A stretch of 58,825 nt of DNA from Cylindrodendrum hubeiense. Lineage: Eukaryota; Ascomycota; Sordariomycetes; Hypocreales; Nectriaceae. The notes beneath the pieces were generated by a model, which saw nothing but the letters and a program-made list of their open reading frames with translations, had not been told where the DNA came from and did no database searches. Position 1 is the first letter of the stretch. Every line of letters starts with the position of its first letter. Shown piece by piece: positions 1 to 10,301 of the stretch. The DNA lies in assembly GCA_014621425.1 (NCBI GenBank), contig JAANBB010000248.1, positions 1 to 58,825 on the forward strand. Direction: 5' to 3'. Position numbers and translations under genes: made by a program.

Positions 1-1
1 G

Positions 2-163
2 GCTGCAGCAGGGAATCCAAGGAAAGGCGGAGAGATACTAGCTATTCTACTAGATCGGAGGGGAGATTAGATAACTATTACAGAGGAGGTCATGAAGGCT
101 GCAGCAGGGAATGGGAGGCTAACGGCACTTCTACTAGATCGGAAGGCACAGCAGATTCAATAA
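2..163 (+). pseudogene. Remnant of a tandem-repeat protein, cut by window edge
   Basis: Reading from base 2, a 96-bp (32-codon) unit occurs twice: AAAGN...LLLDRRGD, then an ITITEEVMK linker, then AAAGN...LLLDRK. I recognise this TEEV-KAAAGN/LLLDR pattern from C-terminal repeat arrays of large fungal NACHT or ankyrin-type proteins; that assignment is from memory. The frame holds a TAG at 68-70, where a C-to-T change would explain a lost CAG, and a TAA at 161-163. The second repeat is internally shortened. The gene must extend left of the window. It is probably a decayed fragment. Confidence 0.5.
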
Positions 164-2415
164 CCGATACGAACGTCTAAGGCGAAGTTAGAAGCGAATG
201 AGGAGGATGCTGGGATTAGACATTTTCTGGCATCTAGTTGAAATGGCCACTTCACTTAATCAAGCCCCTGCACTCAAATACTGCTCTTGAAAGCAAAAAT
301 GCGATTGGATCACCTCAGCATCCCCTGATAGACACAGGGCTGGAATCCGATTGGTATATCCTCTACAGCCTATTAATAAAGTTTGTAAACAGTTAGAAGC
401 AACTCAAATCAAGCTTATGGTTGCCAAGAAGACCAATTCAAACTCCAACCGAATCATGCGTAACACAAGACAGTATATAACCTTCTCTGCAGTGGTTGGT
501 GGATCTATATTGTTATTTCAAGGAGATAGATGATGCTCGTTTGACAACCTTTCAGCTACACATGATACAGCCTTTCCCAACTTGTTGCAAAATGACTCTG
601 AAACAAATACCCTCAATCGACCCGCAAAACTCTGTTCAAGTACAAGGACTCAGTTAATTTTCGTGTATATACTTATGCGCGACGGGGGCTATTGGGCTGT
701 TGCCCGAGCCGTTACGAAATGCGTGCTTATATCCTCTAGCCAGTATAAATCCATTGGCTATTTACATCTTTTCATACAAAGGCTATTGAGGCTCTGTCTT
801 CCCAAGTGTTCTAGTTTGTCAGAGGGAATACAGGAAATCTGTTAGACTCACTGTATCGGATCACCAGAACCGCATCCCTTGATGGAACCCGGATCAAGGC
901 TCTCTGGTCCCTATGACACTGATCGGGTTAGATCGGATTCAAAAGTCGGATCCTTAGCTGATCTGATATTCCTTCCAACTCCAGATCTATCTAGACAGAT
1001 GGTTTTAGACGGTCAATCAGATGAAAATCACAAGAACTAACATCCTCATCAATTGCATCACATCATCCAGTCTGTCTGATCTCGTTGGGTGCTCTCATGA
1101 GCGGAGCTAGTGTGAGTACCTGAAGTAAGTCGTTCACATCAATGCTGTGCAACTTATTAGAGACCTGTATGATTGCCATGAGACCAGGGAATCATTGGCC
1201 CCTTAATAGTCATCACAGTATCATCTCAGTGAAGCCAAGAAACCCTTACGATAGCATCCCTCTTCTGCTCGATATATTGACGATGCTCTAACGGAGAGTT
1301 GCCACGTTTACAGATCCTGTGATATTAATTTTGATTAAAGGAGCTGTGGGCTGATACCTTTTCCAATCTTATTTGCATGTTACTTGAGCTTGATATATAT
1401 CATAGTAGAATACTATCGGTCCTAATAGGTAATTATGAGAATGCCCTTTTATCCCTGCGGCTTCACGCTTAAAAACTCCAACGATAACAACTCTGGGTAG
1501 TGTGTTGCAAGCTTTGGGACTATGTGGCTAGAAAAGAATGAATCCAATTGGTTCATGTTGGCTGATGCAATCGGCCAATTGCATTAATCCATATGGGTCA
1601 CGTGTGGCACTAATACACAGTAAATGCAGTCAACTAAATCGTGTTGCTCATTATGAAGAAAACTTTTTCTCGTGTCCAGCACCATGTTATAGATGCAATA
1701 TTCTGGTCTGTGGAGATCTTAAGCGCAATCCTGTGCAGAAAAATTAGTTAACACAGTAGTAAAAACAAATACGCCTTGTGGAAAGATTCACTAATGACAA
1801 AACACGGACACGGGCATGAAGTCATATAAGAGCTGCCTACCCTACGTCTCGCACATAAGGACTCAAATACCTGGGATGAGGTCATGCTTTGTTTCCACTT
1901 CCATATTGGCCGTTACTACAATAAAGTAGTTTTGACTGACGCCACCATTCCCGTAGATATTCTTTACATTTGTCCTCACCTGTTTGATGTACTGTTTGAA
2001 CAGATTTGTCATTGTCGGTCGTGTTCGGCAGTCTCGCGCACAACTACAGGACTCGACACCTTCGGCCGTATATGTCCTGATTCGCAGTAGCGTGTCTTCT
2101 AAAATTTGCAACCCTTCCATTTGCACATGGTGTCAGCAGAATGGATCATCGGCACATTCGGGCTTGTGAATAAATACCCCATTCTCAAAAGTAACCCCTC
2201 ATTTTCTGCTGATGAATCCAGATCCAACACCCCGCATATCTCCGATGTCGTGATCGGTATCGACATCTGGCGTCATCATGTTTCCTCTACAATGTTTACT
2301 AATTGCAAGTAAGACGGCTCTTAAATATAATAATACGGTGCCCATTCTCTAGATCATCAGCAAAACTCATCTTCGAATACACAATCCGACAAAGTGACAT
2401 CGAATACACAGCATC
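164..2415. other. Gene-poor stretch
   Basis: About 2.25 kb with only short open frames of under 90 codons. None has recognisable motifs, credible splice structure or family similarity that I can see. Composition is moderately AT-rich, without the extreme stop density of the right end. The last 100 bp must contain the promoter of the FMN monooxygenase, but I see no clear TATA box or cluster palindrome. Confidence 0.5.
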
Positions 2416-3744
2416 ATGGCAAACTCTAAGCAATTGCACCTCACTGCGTTCATGCGGCCAGTGAGTTTGCATACTGGTGCATGGCGGTATCCTGGGTCGT
2501 ATCCAGATGCCAACTTCAATCTGAGCCACCTCCAGTCATTCATCAAGAAGTTGGAGGATGCCAAGTTTGATGCCTTCTTCATGGCGGACCACCTAGCTGT
2601 CTTGAATATGCCGACCGAGGCATTGAAACGCAGCCACACAGTCACATCCTTTGAGCCGTTTACCTTGCTATCAGCACTGTCGGTCGTCACGAGCAAGATT
2701 GGCCTTGCCGCGACAGCCTCGACTACCTACGACGAGCCATACCACATTGCTAGACGTTTCGCCTCTCTGGACCACATCAGCAATGGAAGGGCAGCTTGGA
2801 ACATTGTCACAACCGGGAATCCCGAATCTGCCAAGAACTTTGGCCTCGATGAGCACTTGGAACACAGCGAGCGCTATAAGAGGGCTCGGGAGTTCTACGA
2901 TGTTGTCACTGGCCTCTGGGACAGCTTTGCCGACGATGCCTTTGTCCGGGACCAAGAGAGTGGCATTTTCTTTGACCCGGAGAAGATGCACACCCTAAAC
3001 CACAAGGGCGACGCACTACAAGTCAAAGGACCTCTCAACATTGCGCGCCCCGTCCAGGGCTGGCCCGTCATCGTTCAAGCCGGGCAATCCGAGCCTGGCA
3101 AGCAACTCGCTGCCGAAACGGCTGAAGCGGTCTTCTGCTCGCCCAAAGACCTCGCGGCCGCAAAAGTGCTATATGCAGACATCAAGGGCAGGGCTGTAGT
3201 TGCTGGGCGGGATCCCAATCACCTCAAAATCCTGCCAGCTGCTTTGATTGTCATCGGCGACACTGTCGAAGATGCCCAAGCCAAGCGCCTCAAGCTGGAC
3301 AGCTTGGTGCACTACGACAGCGCCATTGCATCTCTTTCAGTCACTCTCGATATCGATGCATCCAAATTTGATCCCGACGGCCCGCTGCCTACGGATCTCC
3401 CAGAGACCAATGCGAGCAAAACCGGAAGAGCCGGAGTTTTGAAGCTCGCTGAACAGGAAGGACTAACAGTCAGGCAACTTGCGCAGCGCTATGGCGGTTA
3501 TGCCGGGCTTGCCTTTGTCGGCACGCCTGAGACCGTCGCCGAGGCAATGAACACCTGGCTGGTCGAGGAGGGAGCTGACGGCTTCACTGTGGTGTTTCCC
3601 TTCCTACCCCAAGGACTCAATGATATTACTCTCCGCCTAGTACCGGAGTTGCAGCGCCGAGGCATTTTCCGTCGTGACTATGAGGGAACTACTTTGCGAG
3701 AACATCTTGGGCTTCCTCGCCCGAAGAACAAGTTCTTCGAATAA
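2416..3744 (+). CDS. FMN-dependent monooxygenase, NtaA/SnaA/DszA (bacterial luciferase-like) family
   Basis: A 442-residue intronless frame starting at ATG 2416. The N-terminal TAFMRPVSLHTGAWRYPGS stretch, the D-FFMADHLAV strand, the FEPFTLLSALSVVTSKIGLA segment, the RRFASLDHISNGRAAWNIVT block and WPVIVQAGQSEPG are typical of the NtaA/SnaA/DszA group. These flavin monooxygenases use FMNH2 from a separate reductase and oxidise compounds such as nitrilotriacetate, sulfones or alkylated amines. The substrate here cannot be read from sequence. Length is normal for the family. Absence of introns contrasts with every gene from 6 to 34 kb, which suggests acquisition from bacteria or simply a compact gene. 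I see no cluster palindrome upstream, so membership in the adjacent regulon is uncertain. A cytosolic or peroxisomal location is possible; no signal peptide is visible. Confidence 0.85.
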   Translation: MANSKQLHLTAFMRPVSLHTGAWRYPGSYPDANFNLSHLQSFIKKLEDAKFDAFFMADHLAVLNMPTEALKRSHTVTSFEPFTLLSALSVVTSKIGLAATASTTYDEPYHIARRFASLDHISNGRAAWNIVTTGNPESAKNFGLDEHLEHSERYKRAREFYDVVTGLWDSFADDAFVRDQESGIFFDPEKMHTLNHKGDALQVKGPLNIARPVQGWPVIVQAGQSEPGKQLAAETAEAVFCSPKDLAAAKVLYADIKGRAVVAGRDPNHLKILPAALIVIGDTVEDAQAKRLKLDSLVHYDSAIASLSVTLDIDASKFDPDGPLPTDLPETNASKTGRAGVLKLAEQEGLTVRQLAQRYGGYAGLAFVGTPETVAEAMNTWLVEEGADGFTVVFPFLPQGLNDITLRLVPELQRRGIFRRDYEGTTLREHLGLPRPKNKFFE

Positions 3745-4447
3745 ATATTCCTACCTCTTGGAATTTAGCAGATAGGAATATAAATGGTTATCAATTCTTC
3801 CGTCGCGCTTCAACGCCATGCCATGTTGAGCCATGTTTGTCTGCCTACAGGAAAGCCTTACTAGTTATTGAGAAAGCGTACGACTTTTCGTATACAGGGA
3901 TACACAATGATCATATCCATTCCAACCACCAAGCCTCAAGCTAGTAGAACTACCTGCCCATTTTGTAACCTGCACGGCACAGCTTCAACGGTGTCCAATA
4001 GGAAACCATCACAGCTCACATGGGTTAAGCGGTTGAGGCTGGGTAAAAGCCACGCCTAGAGCTTGGACCACTCACAAAGATAAACCCACGACAATAACGT
4101 CTGAAGCATTTTGGCGGCCAGACACAGTCGGCGCATGTCACGATAATTGATGAGAAAAACAGCAGCGCGTTTGTTTCTTCTATCTAGTCATGATTTTAGT
4201 TCTTCATTGCCGGCTAATGCATACTCAAGTGACATTCTACAGCGTGATTTGCGATTGCGGGCCGCAGAGATGCTAATCGAAAGGTAATCTAAGGATTCCT
4301 TGCACAGCCCCGATGTGGATTTCATTATAGGCTCCCCTGGTATTTCCACATAGGAATAGAGCTATAAGTACAGCAAGAAATCTGTAGAATAACCAGCTGC
4401 AGTTCGATAATCTCTTGGCACCCGAGCCACATCAGCTACACTTGGCC
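3745..4447. other. Intergenic region with carboxypeptidase promoter
   Basis: About 700 bp without a supported gene. A TATA-like CTATAAGTA at about 4362 lies roughly 80 bp before the carboxypeptidase ATG. The rest shows no repeats or coding signal that I can identify. Confidence 0.4.
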
Positions 4448-5782
4448 ATGCATATATCTCAGTTTCTCGCCTTTCTTGGCACATTGGCCGCGGTTAATGC
4501 CTGTCTTTTACCGGGCGAGGCCGAAGGAGGTCATCTCCATGCCAAACGCCGAGCAAGTTCTGCACCCACTGTCCCCATCCATGCTGGAGATCGCTTCGAA
4601 GGCGGCGCCGTTGCCCCTCGCGGCCTTGGTTCGCAGCCTGCGGGTACCAAAATCGGTGTCCTTATGAACACGGTGGAAATCAAATCCGCAGTTCGGGGCC
4701 TCGTCAGGCAGTTTGGAATCCAGATGTTCACTACTCCAGACAAGACATCTCAGGGCGCAACCATGTTTGGAGGCAAAGTCGGCAACGGCTTGGATTGCGA
4801 CGATGCCTACCGCGTCTACTTGACAGCAGGAGTTCATGCGCGTGAGCGTGGTGCCTCGGACAATCTTATTTACTTCATCTCCGACCTTCTCTGGGCGCAG
4901 CGTCTCGGCACTGGATTGACCTATGGCAACATGAAGTACACTCACGATGATGTTCTTATTGTCTTGTCCACAGGCATCATCTTTATGCCGCTCGTCAATC
5001 CAGATGGTGTGAAATATGACCAGGCCACAGGTAACTGCTGGCGCAAAAATCGCAACCCGAGCGGCGCCGTCGATCTCAATCGCAACTTCGACTTCCTCTG
5101 GGACTATGAGACAGCCTTTGCGCCTAATCTTGACACCCCACCGGCATCTTCAGATCCCGATGAAGTCATCTACCACGGAACGAGTGCATTTTCAGAGCCA
5201 GAGACGCGCAATGTCAAGTGGGTCATGGACAAGTACCCCAAACTGCGTTGGTACGTCGACTTGCATTCCTACTCTGGCTCGGTGCTCTATCCGTGGGGAG
5301 ACGATACCAACCAGGTTTCTGATCCCAAGCAATCATTTACCAACCCTGACTACGACGGCAAGCGGGGTAAAATCCCAGACACATCCGGACACAAGTACAA
5401 GGAATACATCACCAAGCCTGACTGGGATGCCGCCAAGAACGTGGCAACCAAAGTCGCCAGCGGCATGAAAAGCGCAGCAAAGAGAAAGTACGACGCTCGC
5501 CAATCCGCATACCTTTATCCCAGTTCTGGTACATCTGCAGACTACGCATTTAGCCGAAGCGTAGCCAACGGCAATCTCAACAAGCTCTACGGTTTCACCA
5601 TCGAGTTTGGCTTCGGCGGACCCGACATTTACTGCTCGTTCTACCCAAGTGTTGACCAATTCCACGACAGCATACTAGAGACAGGAGCGGGATTCATGGA
5701 GTTCTTACTCACGGCTTCTCAGGAGGGACTTGGTAGTTCCAGAGAGTGCCCGTCGGAAGGTCCAAGCTGCCCGGCGAGCTGA
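4448..5782 (+). CDS. Secreted zinc carboxypeptidase, peptidase family M14 (carboxypeptidase A-like)
   Basis: Start chosen at ATG 4448 because the open frame extends upstream only through a TTG. The 444-residue product begins with a signal peptide (residues 1 to about 19, hydrophobic core FLAFLGTLAAVNA). Catalytic features are complete. Zinc ligands are H130 and E133 in VHARERG and H273 in DLHSYSG. Substrate-binding segments are NPDG (184-187), RKNRNPSG and DLNRNFD (209-215). The general base is E386 in TIEFGFG. It should hydrolyse C-terminal residues of peptides outside the cell. There is little room for a long autoinhibitory propeptide, unlike classical procarboxypeptidases. The gene is intronless and convergent with the downstream dehydrogenase. 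Its role as a nutrient-scavenging or host-degrading enzyme is inference. Confidence 0.9.
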   Translation: MHISQFLAFLGTLAAVNACLLPGEAEGGHLHAKRRASSAPTVPIHAGDRFEGGAVAPRGLGSQPAGTKIGVLMNTVEIKSAVRGLVRQFGIQMFTTPDKTSQGATMFGGKVGNGLDCDDAYRVYLTAGVHARERGASDNLIYFISDLLWAQRLGTGLTYGNMKYTHDDVLIVLSTGIIFMPLVNPDGVKYDQATGNCWRKNRNPSGAVDLNRNFDFLWDYETAFAPNLDTPPASSDPDEVIYHGTSAFSEPETRNVKWVMDKYPKLRWYVDLHSYSGSVLYPWGDDTNQVSDPKQSFTNPDYDGKRGKIPDTSGHKYKEYITKPDWDAAKNVATKVASGMKSAAKRKYDARQSAYLYPSSGTSADYAFSRSVANGNLNKLYGFTIEFGFGGPDIYCSFYPSVDQFHDSILETGAGFMEFLLTASQEGLGSSRECPSEGPSCPAS

Positions 5783-6112
5783 GTGTCGTGCGAACTAGAG
5801 TAATGTAACCCTCTATGAAACGCCAAGCTTGGGATTACTTCTGCTTCTACCAGGCTGGATATAAAGCCACTAGGGCAGTGGGTGGCTTTACGGGTAACTA
5901 GTACTATGTTACTTGGGAGAACATTGATGGTGACCACTCATCGCGTTTTGGTCAACCCGGACCAGGGCTGTCGGGTTATACGTGGGTATAAAAGGTGCAG
6001 TGGAGTTTTGGTGAAGAACAGTTGTTGGAGAGCGTGATTTTTTTGGAATGCCGCAGGATATGATACCTATATATACTCCTTTAACCTATAATTACCTTTT
6101 TTTCAGGCGCGA
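5783..6112. other. Convergent intergenic region
   Basis: 330 bp between two convergent genes, so it should hold both 3' ends. A TATAAAA at 5988-5994 sits here on the plus strand, but no open frame follows before the dehydrogenase stop codon, so I do not call a promoter. There is an AT-rich stretch at 6060-6105. Confidence 0.4.
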
Positions 6113-7165
6113 CTACTTGGCATCCCGCTCCTTGCATACATCCGAGAAGAAATCCAATCCAGCCTCCTTTCTAATAGCTCCATACATAGAGCTACTATCC
6201 AAAGGCCTGTGAGGCTCGATAACTCTGGCCTCCTGCATATGCTTCAAGGCAAGCTCGCTGACCTCCAGTTTGGTTCCGGCGTCCGCGGCACACTTAAGCG
6301 CATGCTTTGCATCCTTGACCGCAAGCTGCACATCGAAACCTGCCTTGCCAGATTCAGCGGGTGCATATAATCCTGTTGTTAATCGCTTGGAGTAGCTTTC
6401 CAGAGTAGGTCCAAACATGTCGGCAATCATCGTCTCGAGAACCTGAGAGCCCAGGCCAGTCTTTTCGGCAAAGACATGGGCTTCTGAAAGGACCTCCATG
6501 AAGGAGACAACGCAAATGTTGCCAGCGATCTTAAGTAGACTAGATTTGGAAACGTCCGTTCCCATTGAGATGACAGACCGCCCCATTACGCCATTGAGGT
6601 AAGGAGCAATTTTGTCTGTCGCCGAAGTCGGGCCAGCAATCACGAAGATGAGCTTTCCCGCTGCTGCCATGGGCGATGCACCAAAAACGGGAGCTGAAAT
6701 ATGTTAGTTTGGTCTTTCTTAAGTTGGATTAAATCATTTACCTGCGACGAACTCGCCGCCGGCCTCGGTGATCTGATCTGCGACCGCCTTTGAGGTGTCC
6801 GGGTGGACAGTTGAGCAGTCCACATACACCTTGCCTTTCAAGCTCCCAGATGCAACGATAGCGCGTGCTGTGTCTTGCAAAACTTGATCATTGCTGACCT
6901 GGAAGATGCGTTAGCAGCTAATCTCTCTTTTCGAGGGTTTGAGTCGACTGACACAAGAGAAGATAATGTCGGACTTGCTCGCCAGCTCCTCCACCGTCTC
7001 GATAGGAATTCCGCCAGCTTCTTTAAGCGCATCGCCTCGCGCCAGCGTGCGGTTTGTATATAGCAGCGCCGGGGCGCCTGAAGTAGCCAGGTGCGATTGA
7101 AGTTTCTGGGACATGCCAATGCCCATGGAGCCGAGCCCGATCCATCCGAGTTGTGGTTGCGACAT
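6113..7165 (-). CDS. NAD(P)-dependent beta-hydroxyacid dehydrogenase (HIBADH/glyoxylate reductase-like)
   Basis: Three exons on the minus strand: 7165-6953, 6898-6742 and 6693-6113, giving 316 residues. The intron nearest the start carries a GCTAAC branch site. The Rossmann motif is GLGSMG (residues 10-15) after a short beta strand. DCSTVHPDTS matches the family's substrate-binding segment. The catalytic lysine is K178 with N182 (K-x3-N). The family reduces or oxidises short beta-hydroxyacids or aldehyde acids (3-hydroxyisobutyrate, tartronate semialdehyde, glyoxylate, succinate semialdehyde). It is divergent from glutathione transferase 1, with cluster palindromes in the shared promoter. In this context it could reduce an aldehyde acid released by the DapA-type aldolase, as GarR follows GarL in bacteria; that link is inference. 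Confidence 0.88.
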
Positions 7166-7616
7166 GATTGCTGGTTTGGTTGTGTATGAGATCAGAAAGC
7201 TGATCTTGATTGTGGTATTGAATTGCGGGACGAAGATGACTTGTGTTTTGGAGTTCTCATGTAAAGCGACTGCTCAATCACCAGCCTACAGCAGCTCCTC
7301 CGGGTTTATCTACCTGGGGACCGTCCTCTGCGCGACGATGCACTACGAGGGTGTGCTCCACAGACGAGTGTGGTGGAGCTCCATCCAGCTCCATTTCCAT
7401 CCGCCGGCAACGACGCTAGCGCATTCATCTCCGTGGTCGGGTGGAGTCTTGGATCTCATGAGCTCCTCCGAGAGATGTCGCGAAAAGAGGGAGCAGACCC
7501 CGCGCGATGGAACAGGTGCGACTTTATAACCAGAGCTGCTCTTCTAGTCGCTCTCAGAGTATCTCATTCACCTCTATTCCATTACTCATCCCGATCCCAA
7601 CCCGTGCGAATTCACC
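7166..7616. promoter_or_regulatory. Bidirectional promoter, dehydrogenase / glutathione transferase 1
   Basis: 451 bp between divergent start codons. It contains GGTGGAGCTCCATCC (7372-7386) and two half-type sites, GCAGCTCCTCCG (7291-7302) and TGAGCTCCTCCG (7459-7470), all related to the cluster palindrome. TTTATAA at 7523-7529 is a likely TATA box for the transferase. A 13-mer CGACGCTAGCGCA (7411-7423) reappears exactly in the oxoprolinase promoter at 11840. Confidence 0.55.
7372..7386. promoter_or_regulatory. Cluster palindrome copy (GGTGGAGCTCCATCC)
   Basis: Perfect GGAGCTCC core with a partly symmetrical flank. It lies about 207 bp from the dehydrogenase ATG and 231 bp from the transferase ATG, so one site could serve both genes. 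Confidence 0.45.
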
Positions 7617-8568
7617 ATGTCTTTCGGAAAGCTTTACTGGTACCCCAAGGCGCCTCGGGCGACCATGTGCCTGTTCATCGCCGAATACAACAAGTACATT
7701 CCCTCTAGCCACCCTTGCATCTGGCCAAGGCTAACCGCGTCACAGGCTAGATATTGAGTATGTGGAGGCGTGGCCAATCAAGGTCGACGCGAGCAAGGGC
7801 GGAGTGGGGGAGGACTACCGTATGCATCACCACCACCTGCTGCGCTTCTGTGAATCCCGGTGCTGACTATCACGCCAGTATCAAAATTCCCTCCGGGCAA
7901 AGTCCCGGCTCTAGAGCGACCCGATGGATTCAATCTGTATGAGTGTATCCCTGTCTCTATCTACCGTATGTCAACGCTCCCCACAGGTACTTCTACACCA
8001 ATGGCTGCTAATTATTGAACTAGTGGCGAAGCAAGACCCCAACACCAAGCTGCTGGGTTCATCTCTTGAGGAGGAAGCCACAGCTCTGAAGTGAGTACAC
8101 GGCAAGTGTAAATTGGCGATGGCGAACGTTTCTAACCTCACTGCAGGTGGTCATCCTTTGCCAACAGCGAACTCCTCCCCCCGATCATGGCTTGGATCAA
8201 CCCTGTGATTGGCAAATCGCCTTCAACGCCGGAGATCCTTGCTACCGTGGAGAAGAACAGCGAGGCCATGGTCAGCGTCGTCGAGAAGGCCCTAACAGGC
8301 AAGAAGTACCTTGTGGGGGAGACTCTGACCCTTGCCGATCTGTTTGTCGTAGCTGCCATTTCCAGGGGCTACCAGTTCGTGAGTACCCCACACGACGCTC
8401 AGACGTGGACTCACTTGTGCATATTGAAGAGCTTAACTAACGTCCTCTTAGGTATTTACCAAGAAGTGGGCTGCCAGCCACCCCGCTATTCACGAGTGGT
8501 GGTTGAGACTAAAGAGCGATCCCATTTGGGTTAAGATTGATGGCGAGCCTGTGGTCCTAGATGACTGA
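7617..8568 (+). CDS. Glutathione S-transferase 1 (eEF1B-gamma-like class)
   Basis: Six exons: 7617-7693, 7746-7819, 7879-7965, 8024-8090, 8147-8378 and 8452-8568, giving 217 residues. All introns are GT-AG and several have CTAA(C/T) branch sites. The N-terminal thioredoxin-like half reads MSFGKLYWYPKAPRATM and includes FPPGKVPALERPDG, the cis-proline (VPAL) and E/D glutathione-binding region. The all-helical C-terminal half includes LVGETLTLADLFV (the N-capping and hydrophobic-staple region) and the RGYQF|VFTKKWAATHP segment typical of eEF1B-gamma-like fungal transferases. It would conjugate glutathione to, or isomerise, a cytosolic substrate. A paralog on the minus strand at 25.2-26.0 kb shares two intron positions but lacks the other three. 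Confidence 0.88.
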
Positions 8569-8971
8569 GTGGAGGAATATCCTGTGCACGATAGTTAGAA
8601 ACACCATGACTCAAATATGACATGATGAATTTTCACAATTTTAATCTTCCAACACAGTGACCATGACAAGCATATATGGATAAATTTGATTAGACTATGT
8701 GCTTCTTTGAATATTGTTGTCGTATGGCTGATACTAAACGGTCCTACTCTTCACAATGCACAGCCAGGGCGGCGCGTTGTGAGCTCCATCCTCCACTCGG
8801 GCCTCGTTCTTAAAATTCGCTACCCTAGAGCCCCAGAGTGCACGACTGAAATTCATTCAGATAATGGTATGAAAAATAATAGATGAGATAATCTTAGTTT
8901 CTTTATTTCATTTAAATGCTTGAGCTCTATGGCAAATCATTACGATTTGTATTTTATTCTGAACCATCCTT
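8569..8971. other. Convergent intergenic region
   Basis: 403 bp between convergent stop codons, AT-rich, no gene visible. GAGCTCCATCCTCCACTCG at 8781-8799 resembles half of the cluster palindrome, but its position between two 3' ends argues against promoter function. Confidence 0.4.
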
Positions 8972-9960
8972 TTACAAGGAGTTCTCTAGGTCAACCAATC
9001 CCTTCAACACAACATCCTTCTCTCCCTCGAACCTCGCACTGGCCACCAATCCCAAAGGCCTTCTGCTTCGGCCTCCACCATAGCCGTAGTAGCGATCTAA
9101 CGCAGCCTTGAGACCGGCCACGCCCAGCTGCACCAAGACCCAGTCTGCTTGGCTGAGGCGCGTTTGGAGCTCTTGCGCCTCGGCAATCTTGCCCTCATCG
9201 TACAACTTGAGGAGACGGACGTGCACGGCGGGTGCCAAGTTGGCGGCCGCGGCAATGACGCCATTGGAGCCGGCAATAAGACCATGTAGGAAGAAATCCG
9301 ACTTGCCAGCAAAGGCGGCAAACGGCTTCTGCGTTCGCGTGTCGTGGGCGACGCGGTGCAGCTTGCCCAGGTTGCCGCAGGTCAGCTTGCAGCCGACGAT
9401 GTTGGCGTTGGCGGCCGACAGCTCGGCGATGATGTCCGAGTCGAGGTCGATGCCGGACGTGACGGCGGGGAAGTTGTAGAGCAGGATGGGGATCGGGGAC
9501 GCCTTTGCGACGTCGTCGAAGAACTTGAAAATAACGGGCTTTTGCATGGCTCCAGCTGGTGCAGGTGTCAGTTCGGGCCGTGTAGATGAGCATTGAGGGC
9601 AGACTCACTCCAATAGCTGGGGGACAGGACAAGGGCATAGTCAGCTCCAGCCTGCTTCGCTTCCTCGCAGAGCTGGATGGACTCCCTGGTGCTCTGCGCG
9701 CCGCAGCCGGCAATAATGACAGCACCGGGAATGCCACTCTCCTTCAGCACGGAAGAAGCAGTGGCGATGACTTCTTGTCGCTCGGAATGCAGCAGATGGG
9801 GGGCCTCGCCGTTGGAGCCCTGGATCACCAAGCCAGCGACACCGGCCTTGGCGAGGCGAGTGATGTGGGCCTTGAGCGCGCCAAAGTCGAGAGTCTCATC
9901 CTCGTTGAAGAAGGCGACGACGGGAGCGTACACTCCGCGAGGGGGGGAAGAAGGAGCCAT
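8972..9960 (-). CDS. DapA / N-acetylneuraminate lyase family aldolase
   Basis: Two exons, 9960-9609 and 9555-8972, joined in phase (TGG A|CT GGA), 311 residues. It is a TIM-barrel class I aldolase. GSNGEAPHL (48-56) is the GxxGE carboxylate-binding loop. Y144 in LLYNFPA is the proton-relay tyrosine. K174 in GCKLTCG is the Schiff-base lysine. Fungal relatives include L-threo-3-deoxy-hexulosonate aldolase and 4-hydroxy-2-oxoglutarate aldolase, both of which release pyruvate plus an aldehyde; sequence alone does not choose. It is divergent from an aminotransferase only 341 bp away. That pairing would suit transamination of a 4-substituted glutamate followed by retro-aldol cleavage (inference). 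Confidence 0.87.
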
Positions 9961-10301
9961 GGTTGTGTATGTGGAAGCTGAATAAACTAAATGTTCAATT
10001 GCGAGAAACAGTCAACGCATCCAGCAGAGCGTTGTCGCATCTTTTCTATCTCATGGCCTTGGGCGGAGCACGGAAGAGAGCCGACGCCCCCACCGTGACC
10101 AACATGTTCAGAGGCGGCCCCTCAGCCGAATGCCTCTCAATCGTGCATGTGGTGCTCCGCCAAGCGGAGTAATTCAGGCTCAAGACAAATGCGAACCCCA
10201 AGCCATGTTGGCTTCGTCCTGCAGTGTACTCCGAAACGTTCCTTCTCTTCCCGTCCTTGTCGTCCGCTACGATACCTTGCATACCCGATTCGCAACTCAC
10301 A
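9961..10301. promoter_or_regulatory. Bidirectional promoter, aldolase / aminotransferase
   Basis: 341 bp between divergent ATGs. It holds a perfect 10-bp inverted repeat, GGCGGAGCAC (10062-10071) and GTGCTCCGCC (10152-10161), and an imperfect GAGGCGGCCCCTC (10111-10123). Both resemble the GGAG...CTCC palindrome found elsewhere in the cluster, in weaker form. GCTCCGC-CAA-GCGGAGT (10154-10170) forms a short dyad. Confidence 0.45.

Noticed and set aside
582..2529. Short open frames in the left 2.4 kb as genes
   Set aside because: All are under 90 codons (except shadows of the monooxygenase), low-complexity or without motifs, on both strands; no credible exon chain.
5981..6060. TATAAAA box in the gap between carboxypeptidase and dehydrogenase
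   Set aside because: No plus-strand open frame or splice structure follows, and the region lies between convergent 3' ends; probably chance.
8781..8799. GAGCTCCATCCTCCACTCG as a cluster operator
   Set aside because: It lies between two convergent stop codons, where a promoter site makes little sense, and is only half of the palindrome.
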